Origin: Cymodocea nodosa
Lineage: Eukaryota > Streptophyta > Magnoliopsida > Alismatales > Cymodoceaceae
Assembly (NCBI GenBank): GCA_036874045.1
Contig: CM072336.1
Location: 24,193,501 to 24,257,500 of the forward strand
DNA: 64,000 nucleotides
Direction: 5' to 3'
The translations under genes and the position numbers were made by a program. Below the pieces are notes generated by a model, which was given only the letters and a program-made list of their open reading frames with translations, had not been told where the DNA came from and did no database searches. Below, in pieces: positions 47,227 to 60,812 of this stretch (the first letter of the stretch is position 1; each line of letters opens with the position of its first letter).

Positions 47227-50200
47227 ATGGGGGAGGTCGGAAACCCGACGACGGCTTCCAGCATCAACAACTCCGCCGCCGCCGTTGATCCCATCCTCCC
47301 ATACTTGCTGTATGCGTCTTCCTCTGTCGCCTATCTTCTTCTTCCTACTCTCTCTCTCTTCTGATCACCATCGTCATCTCCGCAGGTCAATCGGGAAGGC
47401 GTACGACGAGTACGCTAAAAACCCGGATCGCGATGTCGTTCTCACCGATTACGTCCGTCTGCTGAAGAGCTGCGTGGACAAGTTCTCGGCTGACCGTCGC
47501 TACAAGGACGACCTTAGATTCTTGAAGATATTGGTTCTCTATGTGAGTATATCCTGGCGCCTGCTTGAATGCTCCATCTCATTGAGAGTTACGAAATATT
47601 TTTTTTTTTCCATAACGAACGATTCGAATTTGTCTTTGCTGTTTGGTTCTGGTGAAGGGAGACGCAGTGCAAGATTTTCGGGAGGTGTTTCAGATCATGG
47701 AGGAGAAAGGGGTTGGGATCGGACACTCTCTATTGTACGATGCGGCTGCGATGTTTCACGTCGCCAAGGGAAAGGTTTTGGAGGCACAAAGGATTTATCT
47801 ACTTGGTATCTCAAGGTGATTCTCCGTTGGATGTTGTTGACTCGCTGATGGGCGTGGAACTTATGGTGTTTCTGTTTGTTTTTTTATGGATCATGGATGT
47901 ATTTTTCCGTTGGTAGGAATGCAACTCCTGTTGGTAAGTTGAAGAAGGCATACTCTTTGTTTCTGGACCATCTAGGAAAAATTGCTGCCAGAGGTGATTC
48001 AAAGGAGAAGGTATGGCTGCAGAAATCATTTCGAGTGTGTGAAAATTCAATGAACTTTGATATCCTGATGCTTTTCTTCTTCTGTTCTTGCTAATCTGAC
48101 AAGGGTTCAAGTTTTCTTATTTTTCGTTTTTTCTTATCAGCTGCCTTAATTGTTAATATGTTTGGAATTAATGCGGAATGTTTTGAAATTCTTGCTTTGC
48201 AACTATGTGTTAGCATACAAGCGGAGAATGTTTGCATTGCATTACAAAATGATAGCACATGCCATTTATACACTGATCAGCCTCAACAAACTGTCTATTT
48301 GACCAATTCAAATAAGCCACAAGTAAATAACATCCAACAGCTCTTCTGAAACTGTCTTTGACAGTGGCTTCGTAAGGCTATCAGTAAGCTGATGAGTGGC
48401 TGAAATTTGCTTAATCAGGAGTGCGTCATGAGCTGCTTGATCTCTAACAATGTGAAAATCAACTTCAATGCATTTAGTCCTTGCATGAAATATAGGTTTT
48501 TCTGTAAGATGAACAGCACTTTTGTTCTCACACCAAATTAAAGGAGCCAGTAGAAAAATGCCAAATTCTCCCATCAAGGTCTTTTAGCCAAATTATTTCA
48601 GAGGCAGCATTTATAATGGCTCAATACTCAGCCTCAGTAGAAGATTGAGCAATGGTGGTCTGTTTCTTGGATTTCCATGATATAGGAGTAGATCAAAGGA
48701 GTACAACATATCCTATGGTTGATCAACGATCTTCTGGAAAGCTAGCCCAGTATGAGTCAGTGGAAACTCGAAGATTTGGTAATGCTTGGTTAGACATAAA
48801 CAGACCATGATTCATGGTTCCCTTTAGATAATGAAGAACTCCTTGTCAATATAAAGTGGAATCATTGAAAGGACTGCCCTGATGCTTAGATAATGATTTC
48901 AGCCATGGGTGCAGGCATTGGCTTGGTTTCGGTAAGATTTGTGCACTCTAAAATATCTGAAATATATTTCTTTTGAGAGAGGTAAAGGTTTAACACGATG
49001 CAGTTCAACTCGAAGGAAGTTAGTTAGCAGCCCAAGATTAAGAGAAATAGAAGATGGCATCTCACTTGACTGTGGGGGAAGATTCTCAAATTGAAAAAAT
49101 TGATTTAACTGATTCCAGAAACCATTAACGAGCCCCATCAGATCATAGGCCCTTAGTAGTGGAACAAATTGTGATTGCGACAACGAATAGTTGGAGGGGA
49201 TGTCAAATTGTGTAAAACAGAATTTTGAGTCATCATTGGTGGAATGTTGTTAAGATAATTTCCATCAACAAAATCCTCAAACAGCAAAGTGGAAGTTGGT
49301 GAACTCATGACAGAGAAGAAGAAAGAGTCACGAAACTGAACATGGTAGCAAGATGATAAAAACATTCGGTGCAGGAGGAAGAATAAGACAATGAAAATTG
49401 GAATCAGAGAAGTTTGCATGAGAAAAGATGGATTGTGCTTTGATACCATGTCAGCATACGAGTCGCGAATGTTTGCCTTGCATTACAAAGTGATATTTAA
49501 AGCTATTTATACACATCTCAGCTTTAACTAACTGGGTGCAAAATGGTAGCTATTTCTACTCCATTTATTGATTGTGTATCATGATGGAGTTGGGGTATAA
49601 TCATATCATGTTATAAATAAATTGACACATTTATTTGCTTGGAAAAATTAACTATCCAAAAGGCATCAAGTATGTCAAAATTACTTTTTAGAAAAAATGA
49701 TAAACATCACCCTACATATTTTTTGTATGCTATAACTAATATACTTGCCTTCTTTCCATGTGAGGTATATTTGCTTGTAAAGATTAACAATAAAAAAGGC
49801 ATCAAGTATGACAAATTGACGTTTTAGAAAAATGACGAACTTCATTCTATAATCTCTCTACATTTTTTTTGTAATTATCCATGCTATACCCTAAATTTTT
49901 TGTTTCATTCTCATGTGGTTCAAAAATTATTTCTTCCATCTGTTCTTGCAGTATTAATAATTAGGATCACTGTCTTAGATAAATAATAAAATACACCATA
50001 ATCTTAAATGACAACATTGTTGGTATCATTTCTATAGATGTTATTAACATGTACAAATATAATCTAACATTTTTTAAAATTTTAAATAATTTTTATCAAC
50101 AAATTTGAAAAATATGAAAATAGACATTAGACAGACTGAAGATTATAATAATTTCTGATTTTAATCCATAGATTTCTAGTTTAATCAGAGAATCATATCT

Positions 50201-53200
50201 TGACTTTTGTTACCGTAGCTATAGCATATTATTGACAATTGGATCGTCCCCAAACTTTGATGGGAGCTCACGCTTTAGATTTTCCTTTCTTGGAGATTCA
50301 CGTGTTTTCATGTTTTCTTGGATGAACATAAAGTGCAATTTTTTTTGCAGAGACATAATTATGCAAGTCCATGGGCAAGTTCAACAATCAATGTTTTTTT
50401 GAAAAAATTGGATTCCGAAATTGTTAAATATAATGTAAGATGATTCTAATTGTGCTTGTATCTCTTTTCTATCTATTTTAAGTTTGTGATAAATCAAATC
50501 CCTTATTCGTTTTTCAGGGATATCATAAGAGTTCTAAGAAGTATCCTGGAAAGGTTGCACTTGATTCTTTGCGTAAAAATTCAAAGAATAAGATAGTTGA
50601 TCTAGGTATAGTTGCATTTAACTTCAAGTTTGTTAAACTATAACACTTTTTATGATGTTGGTCCAAATTTTTTTCTTTTGTCTTTTAACTTTAGGAACTT
50701 TCTAACAAGTATTTGCTATTCAGTCATAAATATACGATATTCATAATTGATGGTTAGATTTCAGTTTAGACATTAAATGGATTGATGTCGTAGTGGAATT
50801 CTTCTATGTTTTCCCAAACATGGTAATAGTATAATCTTCCTGGTACACATATAGGAAAGAGATTGTAAATGGATGGGATTTATCTAGATACTTGCGGTAT
50901 TCAGATGATATGATTATATTTTCAGATACTTCTCTTGATCTGGTGTGGAGTTTGATATGCCTATTGTGCTTCTTTGGGGTGGTAACTAGGCTTAATGTCA
51001 ACTTGCACTAGTCTATGTTAGTGGGGATTTGAGTCAAGCTGTAGATATTTTCAGTTATTGAGCAATAGATTTCCTCTGTTAGTACCTTGGTTTGCCTTTG
51101 GGCGTGAAAGACCAAAATATCCTAGATTGGAACCTGATGATTGATAGATGTGAATGGAAATTTTAGGTTGGAATACAAAGTTTGTCATGGGGAGGCAAGT
51201 TGACATTTCTGTAGCTTGTCTAATGACTCTAATCTGCCTATTTATTATCCATCTTTAAGATTCCGATTGGGATGTATAACATGATTGATAGGGTAGGCAT
51301 CTCAATTTCATAACTTACCATGAAAGCTCACGTGCATGACTATGAAAGCTACAAGATCCTAACAACTTAAAATGCCCAAAATATTTGACAGCTAAGACTG
51401 AATTAAATTTTTTGTGCATTTTTTATAATGAAACAATAATTGGAAATGTTATTTCTATGCAATTTACATGATATGATTGAGGTATTTTTATTATTAAGAA
51501 GTTGTAACACATGGAATTACTTGTTAATTCTGAGAGGTTCCTAAGATATTTGCCTAGCTATTCTTTATGGTATAGAATGCTGACCCATTGAACATAAATA
51601 TGTGTAAAAAGTTAACATAATAAAGATGCAAATATTAGGATGGATGCATGATAATAAAATAAGAGATGTTAAAAGATGATTTCATTTGAAATAGAGTAAG
51701 AATTACAGCACTTGTGGATAGAATAAATGAAGCATCTTTAATGATTTGGTAAACAACAACATTTCAAGCTATAATCCCACCATATGGGATTGACCATATA
51801 AATGTTTTTCTTCTACATATATCTATTTATGGTTAAATCTTCTGTTAAATTACATAAATTTAAATATTTCTCACGATTAATCAATTAATTTTAGGTCTTT
51901 CTCTGATTTTATAGTTTTTTCTACATTAATTAATTCTTCTCTTTTTATTGGTTCATCTTTTGGTCTTCTAAGAATATGACCAAACCATCCTTTGTTGTTT
52001 ATTCTTTCAATGTTTCGATCATATATTTATAAAAAGGTCTATGGATGCATTTGTAAGGAAAGGAGAATTAATTAGTGCAAGTGAAACTAAAAGAAGCAAA
52101 GGAAAATCAAAAGTTGCATGGAGTAAAAGATTCAAACGAAATTTAACAAGAGGCATTGTAATGGATAAAAATGAATGGAAAGAAATGATTCATGTGACCA
52201 ACCATGAGATTTTTACCAAAATATATATTAGAGTTATTATATTTCATATTTGATTTTGTCTTAGGGTTATTTATGTATTTGAATGTTATTTGGGAAATAA
52301 TATAGTTAAAAGTATGCATAATTATTGTTAAATATGTATGTGTATATACACTTGAAAAATTGAAAAAATAAATGGGTTCCTAAGCATCACCTACGGGCCC
52401 TAGCTTACTATCTAGGAATTGTGGTGCTTTAAAAGTATGATCTAAATTAAGATCTAAACCTATATGCAATATTGTAAAAACAGAAAGCATGCATTAGATG
52501 GATTGAAAATTGAAACATTTTTTAAAAAATGAGGGTTTAATTTTTTTTTAAAAATTTTATAAATGAAAAAATATAAGAAAAGTGTTTACAAATATATATG
52601 TACTACAATCATCAAAATAATTTAATAAAATAAATTATAATTCAATTACATCTAACACAATTTGAAAACATTTTTTTATCACATGTAATTGCCTCTCAAG
52701 AATAAATACTTATATGCAAATATAAATAAATATATAAAAAGGACAACTAAAGCTATAAACAAAAAAAAAAGTAACAAAGTAGAGAAATTATATCCATGAA
52801 AACAACTCAGAAGAAGAAACCTAAAAATAAAAAGGACCACTTAAATGATCAAAATTGCAAAAAATGGGCCCTTTTTTGGAAAAATGGCCTTTAAACAGCA
52901 ACAATCAATTTTTCAAATCATTTTTCCCCTTTTTAAAAAACAAAAATATTATGCAAAAATGTTATACACGTAAAATTTATTTGATCAGCTGATTTCTTGA
53001 TTCTTTCCATTGTTTTCTCAATGTTCAATATTTTCTTTATATTAATTTCATGATTGAAAATTTCTATGATTTATTGTTAGCGCTATTTGTAGGTGGCAGG
53101 AAGTACCTTATTAAAGGATGTGCAGGACAAGGTGGCTTTGCTTTAGTCTTCAAGGCTAACGATGCCAAAAATGCTGATGAAATTGTTGCACTAAAGGTAC

Positions 53201-56200
53201 TTTCAACAAGCATTATACACTTTCTGCACAATAACAATGATATTGTAATTATGCACTCCCCTTCTTCTTCTTTTTCTGCAGATTCAGAGTCCTGCATTCC
53301 CTTGGGAATTCTATATGTACCGCCAACTGGATAAGAGAGTCTCTAATCCAGAAGTGTGTGAGAAACTTTTTTAATCTTCTATCACTTGGATTTTTTTTTA
53401 ACTTTTTGCAATTTTGACAGAGATCATCCTTTGGGTTTGCGCATGGTGTGCATATATATTCTGACTGGAGCATATTAGTTTGTGACTACTTGTCTCATGG
53501 GACACTTCACGTAAGAGGGACCATGTTTATCGGTATCATGGTTTCTTAATCTAAAATATACACATTTTATCTCATTCTTCTTTTTTTATCATGTTGATAT
53601 GGATTCAATTTTACTTAATTTAGGAGTATAGTTTTGTCATTGTTGCAAAAAATCTGACTTAGTGCCATACTTTAAAAAAAATTATCACGATAAGCTGAAA
53701 TTTGTATAAATCTCTTTGGTTCTTTGTGCCATAGATCATAGCTTCATATGGAGAACTGCATTTCTTCTTATAGAATTACCTAATACCATTACACTTTTCT
53801 ATTTAATTTTCTTTGACTAAGTTTCACTGAGCATTAAGATATCTACTGTCCACTTGTCCTAAGGTTGTTGGATGCCAAAAGTTATCACGTTGGAATCATC
53901 TTTTTTATTGTTGATGGATTATTACAGACTGCCAAAGCTTCATGAAGCAATTATTAGGATGTATGTTATCTCATCTTTATGGTTAATTTAAAATGACAAA
54001 ATGTCGACGGTATTTTAAAAATAATCATGAGGCAGAAATAAATTAAAATTAACCATCTCATCAAATCAATTTACTTGTTTATGAGGATGTGCAGAATTTT
54101 ATGGAATGGATTTTGCACAAATAGATGCTTTAAAGATAGCTTAAAGTATTTAATGTTCCAGGGTGTACAGATTCATAAATTACACAAGTACTCACCAGCA
54201 TGAAATAAACAAAAATTTAATGTGCTTGGAAGCATCATAGATTCATCACTTATTTTGTGGGTGTGCCTTTTTCCATCTGGTGCTTTTTTGCGTTCTTACC
54301 TTCTTGGTGTTCAAGTCATCTTTAATTCTTTGCCATACAAATTGCAGGATGCTATAAATTCTTATGTTGTCACAAACAACAGCATGAATGAAATACTATG
54401 CATTTATTACACCATAGAGATGCTGCGAATGCTTGAGACACTGCATGCAGTTGGCATCATACATGGTGATTTCAAACCAGATAATCTACTCATTCGTTAC
54501 TCTAGGTACCTTATTCTTTTTGTATGGAGATATCAAATCCAAATTTCTTTCCTTTTTTCATTTATTTTTGTATTGAATCATGGGAATAATTTAAAGACTA
54601 CCAATGTCATCCATTTTTCCCTCATGTTTTGGATCGACATTTCATTATATATAGTTGGATATTACACTCATCTCTAATTTCTGCTCCAGAGCTTCTAACC
54701 AGTATAGTAGCTGATGCTTTTTGCCATCATTTATCACATAACATGTTAGGATAATTGATGATGGTGGTGGCTGATTAAGCTTTATTTTCTCTCTTTCCTT
54801 TAAATGGGCACCACTGATACCATCTTATGGAGAAAGTGTCGTTATTTATTGATTACATTAATACTCATTTACCTGATTAACAAAGTCAAACAAAAATTAA
54901 AATAAGCATGTTAAATGGGTTTATGGATATATGAATATCCATATATCGTAGGTCATTATAGAGACATAAATATGTAAGCTTGGTGATTAATCAGAACATT
55001 TTTCATCTGCCATCTTACAAGGTGTACTTTCTTTTTATAGAAAAAGAGGAAACCCAATGTATATGTTCCTACTAATATGGGAATTGGAAGAGTCCAATCG
55101 TTCAAAACATTTTGCAATTAGAGAGACTGGTTTATAAGATTTGAATTCATGACCTCCAAGTCACAAAAAAAGATCAACTTTACTATTGTATAAAGGCTCG
55201 CCTTTCAGAATGATTCCTTTTGATGCAATTTAAAAATATCATCCTTTAATTTCCCTGTGAAATTACCTGGATTTTTCAATGTAATTTATTGGCAAGTAGA
55301 AATTTATTTATTCTTTCCACTCGGTTCTAACTATATCGTGTCATGCTTTTTCCTATCGAACAATTTCTTGGGCAACTTTATGATATAATATAATTTATGC
55401 CATCACAATGTTCTCTTATTATGCATCGAGAAACAACTTCACCTTTTCAGTACTTATCTTGTCCTTTCTCACAGGTCACCTCTTTTGCTGAAAATTATGA
55501 ATTTTTTTGTTTCCAATATATTTTCCTGATAGGAATGAGCTCACTGAGGATGGCTTTACCACCCGAAGTGGTCCATGGTCGGAGCAGGTTCTGTTCTCAA
55601 CATAATAAACCTTTCGAATCTTCGACAAATGCTCCAATATCTGAAAAAACACAAAACCATACAGGGACTTTGTCTTGTTGACTGGGGAAGGGGAATAGAC
55701 ATCAATCTTTTTCCTGCAGGGACTGAATTTGAGGGTGATTCTAGAACATCGGGTTTTCGCTGCATTCAAATGCACGAAAAGAAAGGATGGACTTGTCAGG
55801 TCATTTTTTTCATTATGCAAGTTCAGCGCATCAGAATAATTGAACTCATCAAGTACTGAGATATTTTTATGATGAACAGGTTGACACATATGGCCTTTGC
55901 GTTGCCGTGCATTTGATGCTTCATGGGGAATATATGAGCATCGAAAAGAAGACTACGTCTAATGGATGCTCTTATTATCAGCCGAAATCATCTTTGAAAC
56001 GGTAGCCACCTCTTATTTTGCTTATTGGATTATCCTTCCACCAAAAGATTACACGTAATGTTTCCTTCCTGATAATCTAAATAAATCCATTTATCCATGT
56101 CTTTTAACTTCTAGGTACTGGAATACAGAATTATGGAAAAACCTCTTTTCGACATTGCTAAACAAGCAATCCAAAGACAATGATTGTCAGGTTCTCGGAA

Positions 56201-56304
56201 GTTTACGGAAATCATTTGAAGATTACTTGTCCACAAATCCGAAACTAATTCGTAAATTGAAGGAGCTGCTTGTGAAGCAAAAGGCATCCTTATGTTCTGC
56301 ATAG
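47227..56304 (+). CDS. BUB1: BUB1-type spindle checkpoint protein kinase
   Basis: Spindle assembly checkpoint kinase acting at kinetochores. Fourteen exons: 47227-47309, 47386-47542, 47658-47815, 47917-48010, 50351-50434, 50518-50605, 53093-53196, 53282-53353, 53421-53510, 54348-54505, 55533-55587, 55665-55799, 55880-56001, 56115-56304. All phases agree; 529 aa, close to the short plant BUB1 (BMF1) form. Residues 1-164 are the MAD3/BUB1 TPR-like region, 165-221 a short linker, 222-529 the kinase: Gly loop GCAGQGGFALVF, VALK with Lys256, catalytic HGDFKPDN at 349-356, and DWG at 387-389 replacing DFG. Intron 4 holds a copia fossil and intron 6 LINE fragments. Its first four exons are duplicated at 40016-40781. 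The 3' end is convergent with TDP2. Confidence 0.93.
48208..49530 (-). mobile_element. short copia-type LTR element in BUB1 intron 4
   Basis: Fossil, minus orientation, about 1.3 kb. Two short LTR-like ends of about 80 bp (48208-48288 and 49451-49530) share a TATAAAT-containing core. A primer-binding site of the initiator tRNA-Met type (TGGTATCAAAGC) adjoins the 5' LTR at 49450. Between them lies the RNase H end of a copia polyprotein and non-coding remnants; the rest of the coding region is absent. It is broken and old, and it predates the BUB1 duplication. Confidence 0.8.
50830..51290 (+). mobile_element. L1-like LINE reverse transcriptase fragment in BUB1 intron 6
   Basis: The plus strand reads in pieces as plant L1 reverse transcriptase: an RYSDDMIIFSD block (the YADD active-site motif altered to YSDD), a region like PLGVKD with LIDRCEWKF, and SLPIYYPSL near the end. 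Frames are interrupted by stops and a frame change. It has the same orientation as BUB1. Confidence 0.7.
51600..52020 (+). mobile_element. RTE-like LINE 3' fragment in BUB1 intron 6
   Basis: The reading MQILGWMHDNKIRD resembles the common RTE reverse transcriptase end MRMLRWMxGxTxxDKIRN. Downstream sequence with AATATGACCAAACCATC matches a motif I recall from plant RTE-derived repeats. It is degraded, with stops. Confidence 0.55.
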
Positions 56305-57311
56305 GGACAACCTTGTAAACTACATCCAATAAGTTTTTTCTTATAGTGATGTGTTTATAGTTTTTGGGAAGCCTCTGTAGATTATGGTCCTGTTTATTAA
56401 TGACTATTTGGTTCCAATATGTGAAAAAAAATTGATGACTGCAAAATATTGCCTTCCTTTTAACATTTTAATTAACTAAAGCATTTCAAAGTTAGTACAT
56501 GGAAATAAGCTAACATGTTAAAATACATTTAATTCAACTCTTTAAAGAATACTTATGCATTCTCAGATTTATCACTCCCACTGCACAAAAAGAGTTTCAA
56601 ATATCAAAGAAATTCTTAACATTCCATGAAGTTCTCTTCAAATATTTAAGAGAAGTTCAACAAGTTTACTGATTTGGGGAGACATGGAACCGATTCTAGA
56701 ATACACAACGTGCTCAAATATTACCAATATAAAGAAAAAACCCTTAACAAAGCATCTCCTCACGCAAATCAGAAGAGATGTCACTCTCTAAAAGAAAAAT
56801 AAGTGTAACCATCAAGCGCATTAATTTCCAATTAAAGATTAACAAAATGATATTGTGCAGAAGATTAAGGTAAGAAACACTCGCTCAAATCTAAAGGACA
56901 GTTCCAAGATACCACGTACATCCTCAAAAGCTGCCGGAGAGTTCTCGACACAAAAGCCAAAGTCACACCATGCAAAAAAAAGAAGGCAAGTCACCAGTAG
57001 CAAATATGATGGTCTTCACGAACAGCGAGACAACACAGTTGATAATCCATGAGAGAGAAGATCTTTGGATTCAAACAAGTAAAAACATATGCAATGCAAA
57101 AACAGAATTCCAAAAAGCAGTAGATCAGGGAAGAGAGGATACACAGGAAGATAATCTCTCTGAGGTTGATGATGATGGCCACAAAAATGATCACAAACAT
57201 ATCAAACGCTCATAGATGAAAAGGGTAGAAAAACAAAAAGAGACACTACCCTCAATTTACTTGTCGGCTCACTGTTTGGTCTGGATTCGGGAGATTGCAA
57301 GCTTACCATGA
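56305..57311. other. region between convergent BUB1 and TDP2 genes
   Basis: Contains both 3' UTRs. A basic open stretch at 56855-57215 has no family resemblance, no ATG of good context, and no splice partners, so it is not called as a gene. Confidence 0.55.
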
Positions 57312-60228
57312 TTACAGACAACGAATTGTCAACAACAGTCCAAAATGATCACTGGGCAGAACAGGGAGCACCAGTTTCTGCATCTGGGCCTTAACTTTCT
57401 TCTCCTTCACATATGAAAGGTCAGGTATGGCCTCCTGCCCAATCATATCGATACTGGCAATTCTGAAGTCCTGTAATTTGCAGGCAAATCGATCCAACCT
57501 TTTCTGCAGTTTACGGTTCCCATGCAACATCTGGTTGGCCTTGGTATCATACGTCCATCCATTTTCCCCAGGGTGGAGCTCCACCCAAGGATCAATCCAA
57601 CCCTCCTGAAGAGGAAAAGGGCCATCCAACTTGTCATCCCAATTCATGTCGCCACCAAATATGGCATTGGTGTGTTCTTTCAGGAGACAGAGAGATTCTT
57701 TAGCCTGAGCTATTCGTTCCTGGGAATACATCTGGTCCCACCTAGGAGGGGCAGGGCAAGGGCTCTCAAGGTGGCTGGTAGCCAAAACCAACCTTTTGCC
57801 CATTCCAACATCAACCCTAGCAATGGAAAGCTCTCTTCCCATTATAGAATTGCCAAATGGTTTAACAGAGAACTCTTGGACGGGGAGCTTACTCATCTGA
57901 AAATTTTACCGATTTGGAAACATTCAGATAATTCTCATCAGACATCAAAAAAATGAAAAGAAACACACTCTACTAATGTGCTTCATAACATTGCTAGGAA
58001 AAAAATGAACCAAACAGACATTAAGCTGCAGCAGTCATACTGAAACCAGATTCACCTGCTTTAGCATTTTTATAAGACATTATTTATTGCAGAGTGACTC
58101 CGAACAGGATATGCAGAGGGCTTCTTTTGGAGATGCACAAAATGGTTCTGAAGTGAGCATATACAAAGGAAAATGCAATTGAAGCTATAAACAATTAAAC
58201 TAAATGTGATGGACTCCATTTAATTCTCTCTTTCGGTGTATTACAGTTGACAACTCTCGGTGGGAGAGATCTCAATAGTGAATATGACAAAAAGAACAAC
58301 TAACATGATTCATTGCCCTAGAGATTTCAAAAAGAAAGGTATAGCTCTGAAAAATATGTCATTCGCAATTCCTGACAAGCAGCTCTTAAGTTAAATCAAT
58401 GTTAAACAGCAACTAAAAGCATATCATCTTGCACTATATGAAGATGGCGTGGGCAAGGTATAATACCAAGAAGTCATACACTGTAATATGAATACTGCAG
58501 GAAACAATATGCCCAGATACACCTCAAATAAATTTTAGGTAGCTGACATATAATAAACATGTTCTTTCTATATGTATGAGTGTTGGATGTTTGAACACAA
58601 CACATAACAGAAAATGGGTTTATTTCAGGAATAGTGGGTTTAAATGAAAACATTCTGAAACTGAGTCTTACATGTAGTGGTGGTGTTGGCTGCAAGGGGC
58701 AGCTACTACCAATCCTTTCAAAGAAAAAGGTGAGCTCAAAAGATAAGACCTGACTACAAGCTAAGTTCCAGTATATTTGCACCTTATAATTTTGACCACA
58801 TCACATTCTTCATAGTTTGTAGACCCTTGAAATAAAGCAGGGCCCAAGAGAAGATATATCAATAACACTAGGATTAGTTATGCAACCACCAATTGTTGGT
58901 GGGCTTTTTGTGGGAAGGTTATCGATCAGCTAAAATTATTTAAAATTGAAAAGTTGCCTTAGCAAGGAACAATTGACGGCATGGTCGATGTTTATACAAG
59001 GTACTAAAAGATCTGATGAATTCACCTGAACATGATAAAGCTTTTGGAAGCTACTTTTCTAGTCATACAAGAGGCTATTTTACCAGGTAGAAGCAGACCA
59101 CAATATCATAACCTTCCAAACATCAAATGGGGAAATTCCACATGGGATTTTAGTGATTAGCTACTCACGTCTCTTAATACAGGATGTAAATTTGGCGCTA
59201 GGGCATGATGTAGTAGCAACATCTTCATCTAGCAATATTGGAAATAAAACAATCACCATGATCAGAACCACTAGTAATGATGACCATACCTGCATGCAAA
59301 AGTATGGCCTTTCAGCAGCTACCATTGCTGAAACCGGGCACTTGTAATCACACCACCATGTTGCTTTTCGAAATATCTCATATATGTTGGGGGTAACCTC
59401 CTGCAAAATCCAACTCCCAGTTATGGCGCAACAAAGCTTCATCGAAAGGAACAGACAGGAAATGCCAACCCACATTTTAGTCTGACTCACCTGGAAGAAT
59501 ATTACATCGGGAGAATTCCGTCGAATGAGGTCTCCGAGAGATTTCATCCTCTCATAAACCTCCATATCCTCACGGAACCACACGTTGTAGCTCAGAATCT
59601 TTATCACATCCTTCTCTACAACTAAAAAATCGAAAAACAAAAACTCACGTCAACAAGCAAAACATCAAAATTTTCGACCAACGAACAAAAAGAACAGTTC
59701 TTCACCATCTTCTTGACGACCGTCAACCTTCACCTTCTTCTTCGTGTGAGAACTCCCAAACTCACCACCATCACCACCATTTCTCTCATCGAAATCTACC
59801 GCCGCACTCTTGGCACTGCACCTCCGGAGCGGCCAGAACACCGACCCAGTTGAGGACTCCGCGATCTCATCAGCACCCAGCTCGCCAAACGAGGAGGAAC
59901 GCCTCGTCATGGCGATGAGGGAGGCGGGTTTGGTTCCGCAGACCTCGCAGGCAATGTTGGTGGTTGGGTTTGAGAATGTGCACGCTTTGCAGGACCACCG
60001 GAGGGAAGAGGAAGAGGAGGAGGAGGAGGAGGATGAGGTGGTAGAGGGGGAGAGGCAGATCTGGCAGGTGGATTTCTGGGTGGGAGGGTTGAGGAAGGTG
60101 CAGGCCGGGCACTCCCAAGAAGCCATTCCTCCAAGGGTCGGCTTCGCTCCTGCCAGGGTTCTGAACGCGGGAGAAGCGATGGAACTGAAACGGCGGCAGG
60201 AACCTCCCAACGTCACAAGTGAAGCCAT
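57312..60228 (-). CDS. TDP2: tyrosyl-DNA phosphodiesterase 2 with RanBP2 zinc fingers
   Basis: TDP2 removes topoisomerase II-derived 5'-tyrosyl adducts from DNA ends. Four exons on the minus strand: 60228-59706, 59621-59491, 59400-59290, 57896-57312; phases join to 449 aa. The N terminus (1-34) is Ser/Arg-rich and resembles an organelle transit peptide. Two RanBP2-type zinc fingers follow (W38-C58, with C40/C43/C55/C58; and W78-C97, with C80/C83/C94/C97), separated by an eleven-Ser run. The exonuclease/endonuclease/phosphatase fold has LSYN (Asn187), QEVTP (Glu219, first residue of exon 3), TSHLES (His297), GGDMNWDD (Asp338, Asn340) and PSDHFG (Asp438, His439). All catalytic positions are present. 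A second Met at residue 35 (60126) would give a nuclear form without the leader. Confidence 0.93.
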
Positions 60229-60812
60229 GGAATATTTTATTTTCGGTTTTTAACTTAAATATATTTTCTTTACATGATATATAATTTTTTTTTAACCATA
60301 ACGTGGATGCATCAATTCGAACTTGTGAATGAATGAAAGGCGACACGAGCGTGTTATATATATAGTTTTTGTCAAAGTGTCTTCTATGCGTAAAATTAAA
60401 TAAAATACTTTACCATAAAATTAATTAACAATAAAAAAAGAATTCACTGGTATCAAACTTTTACGGATAGTTTCAAATTCAGTTGCCAACATATTATTGA
60501 TTCAAATTCAAGTAAATAATCTTTTCCTATATTACAAGACGTCTAAAGAAAGAAAATATTGATTTGAAATCTAATCATAAATAAACATTCACTGCCAAAA
60601 AACTCCTCAACCATCAAGAATTACATCAATCTTTTTAGGGTCATTTTCTGACATGACAATGAAAAATTTCAAATCGTTGAAAGCAACTTTTTTTTTTTGT
60701 TCAGGGGCATCTTAGCAAAACAAAAGTGACACACCAGCAATTTGATACTTTTCCATGTCAAACATGCAAATATCTCTTCTTCTTCTTCTTCTCATCCTAC
60801 CTTGGATTTGGG
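60229..60812. other. promoter region of TDP2
   Basis: AT-rich DNA between the TDP2 start and the 3' end of the next minus-strand gene, about 585 bp. No further feature is clear. Confidence 0.5.

Noticed and set aside
56855-57215. Basic protein between BUB1 and TDP2
   Set aside because: Lies where two convergent genes have their 3' UTRs, lacks a good start codon and any family resemblance.
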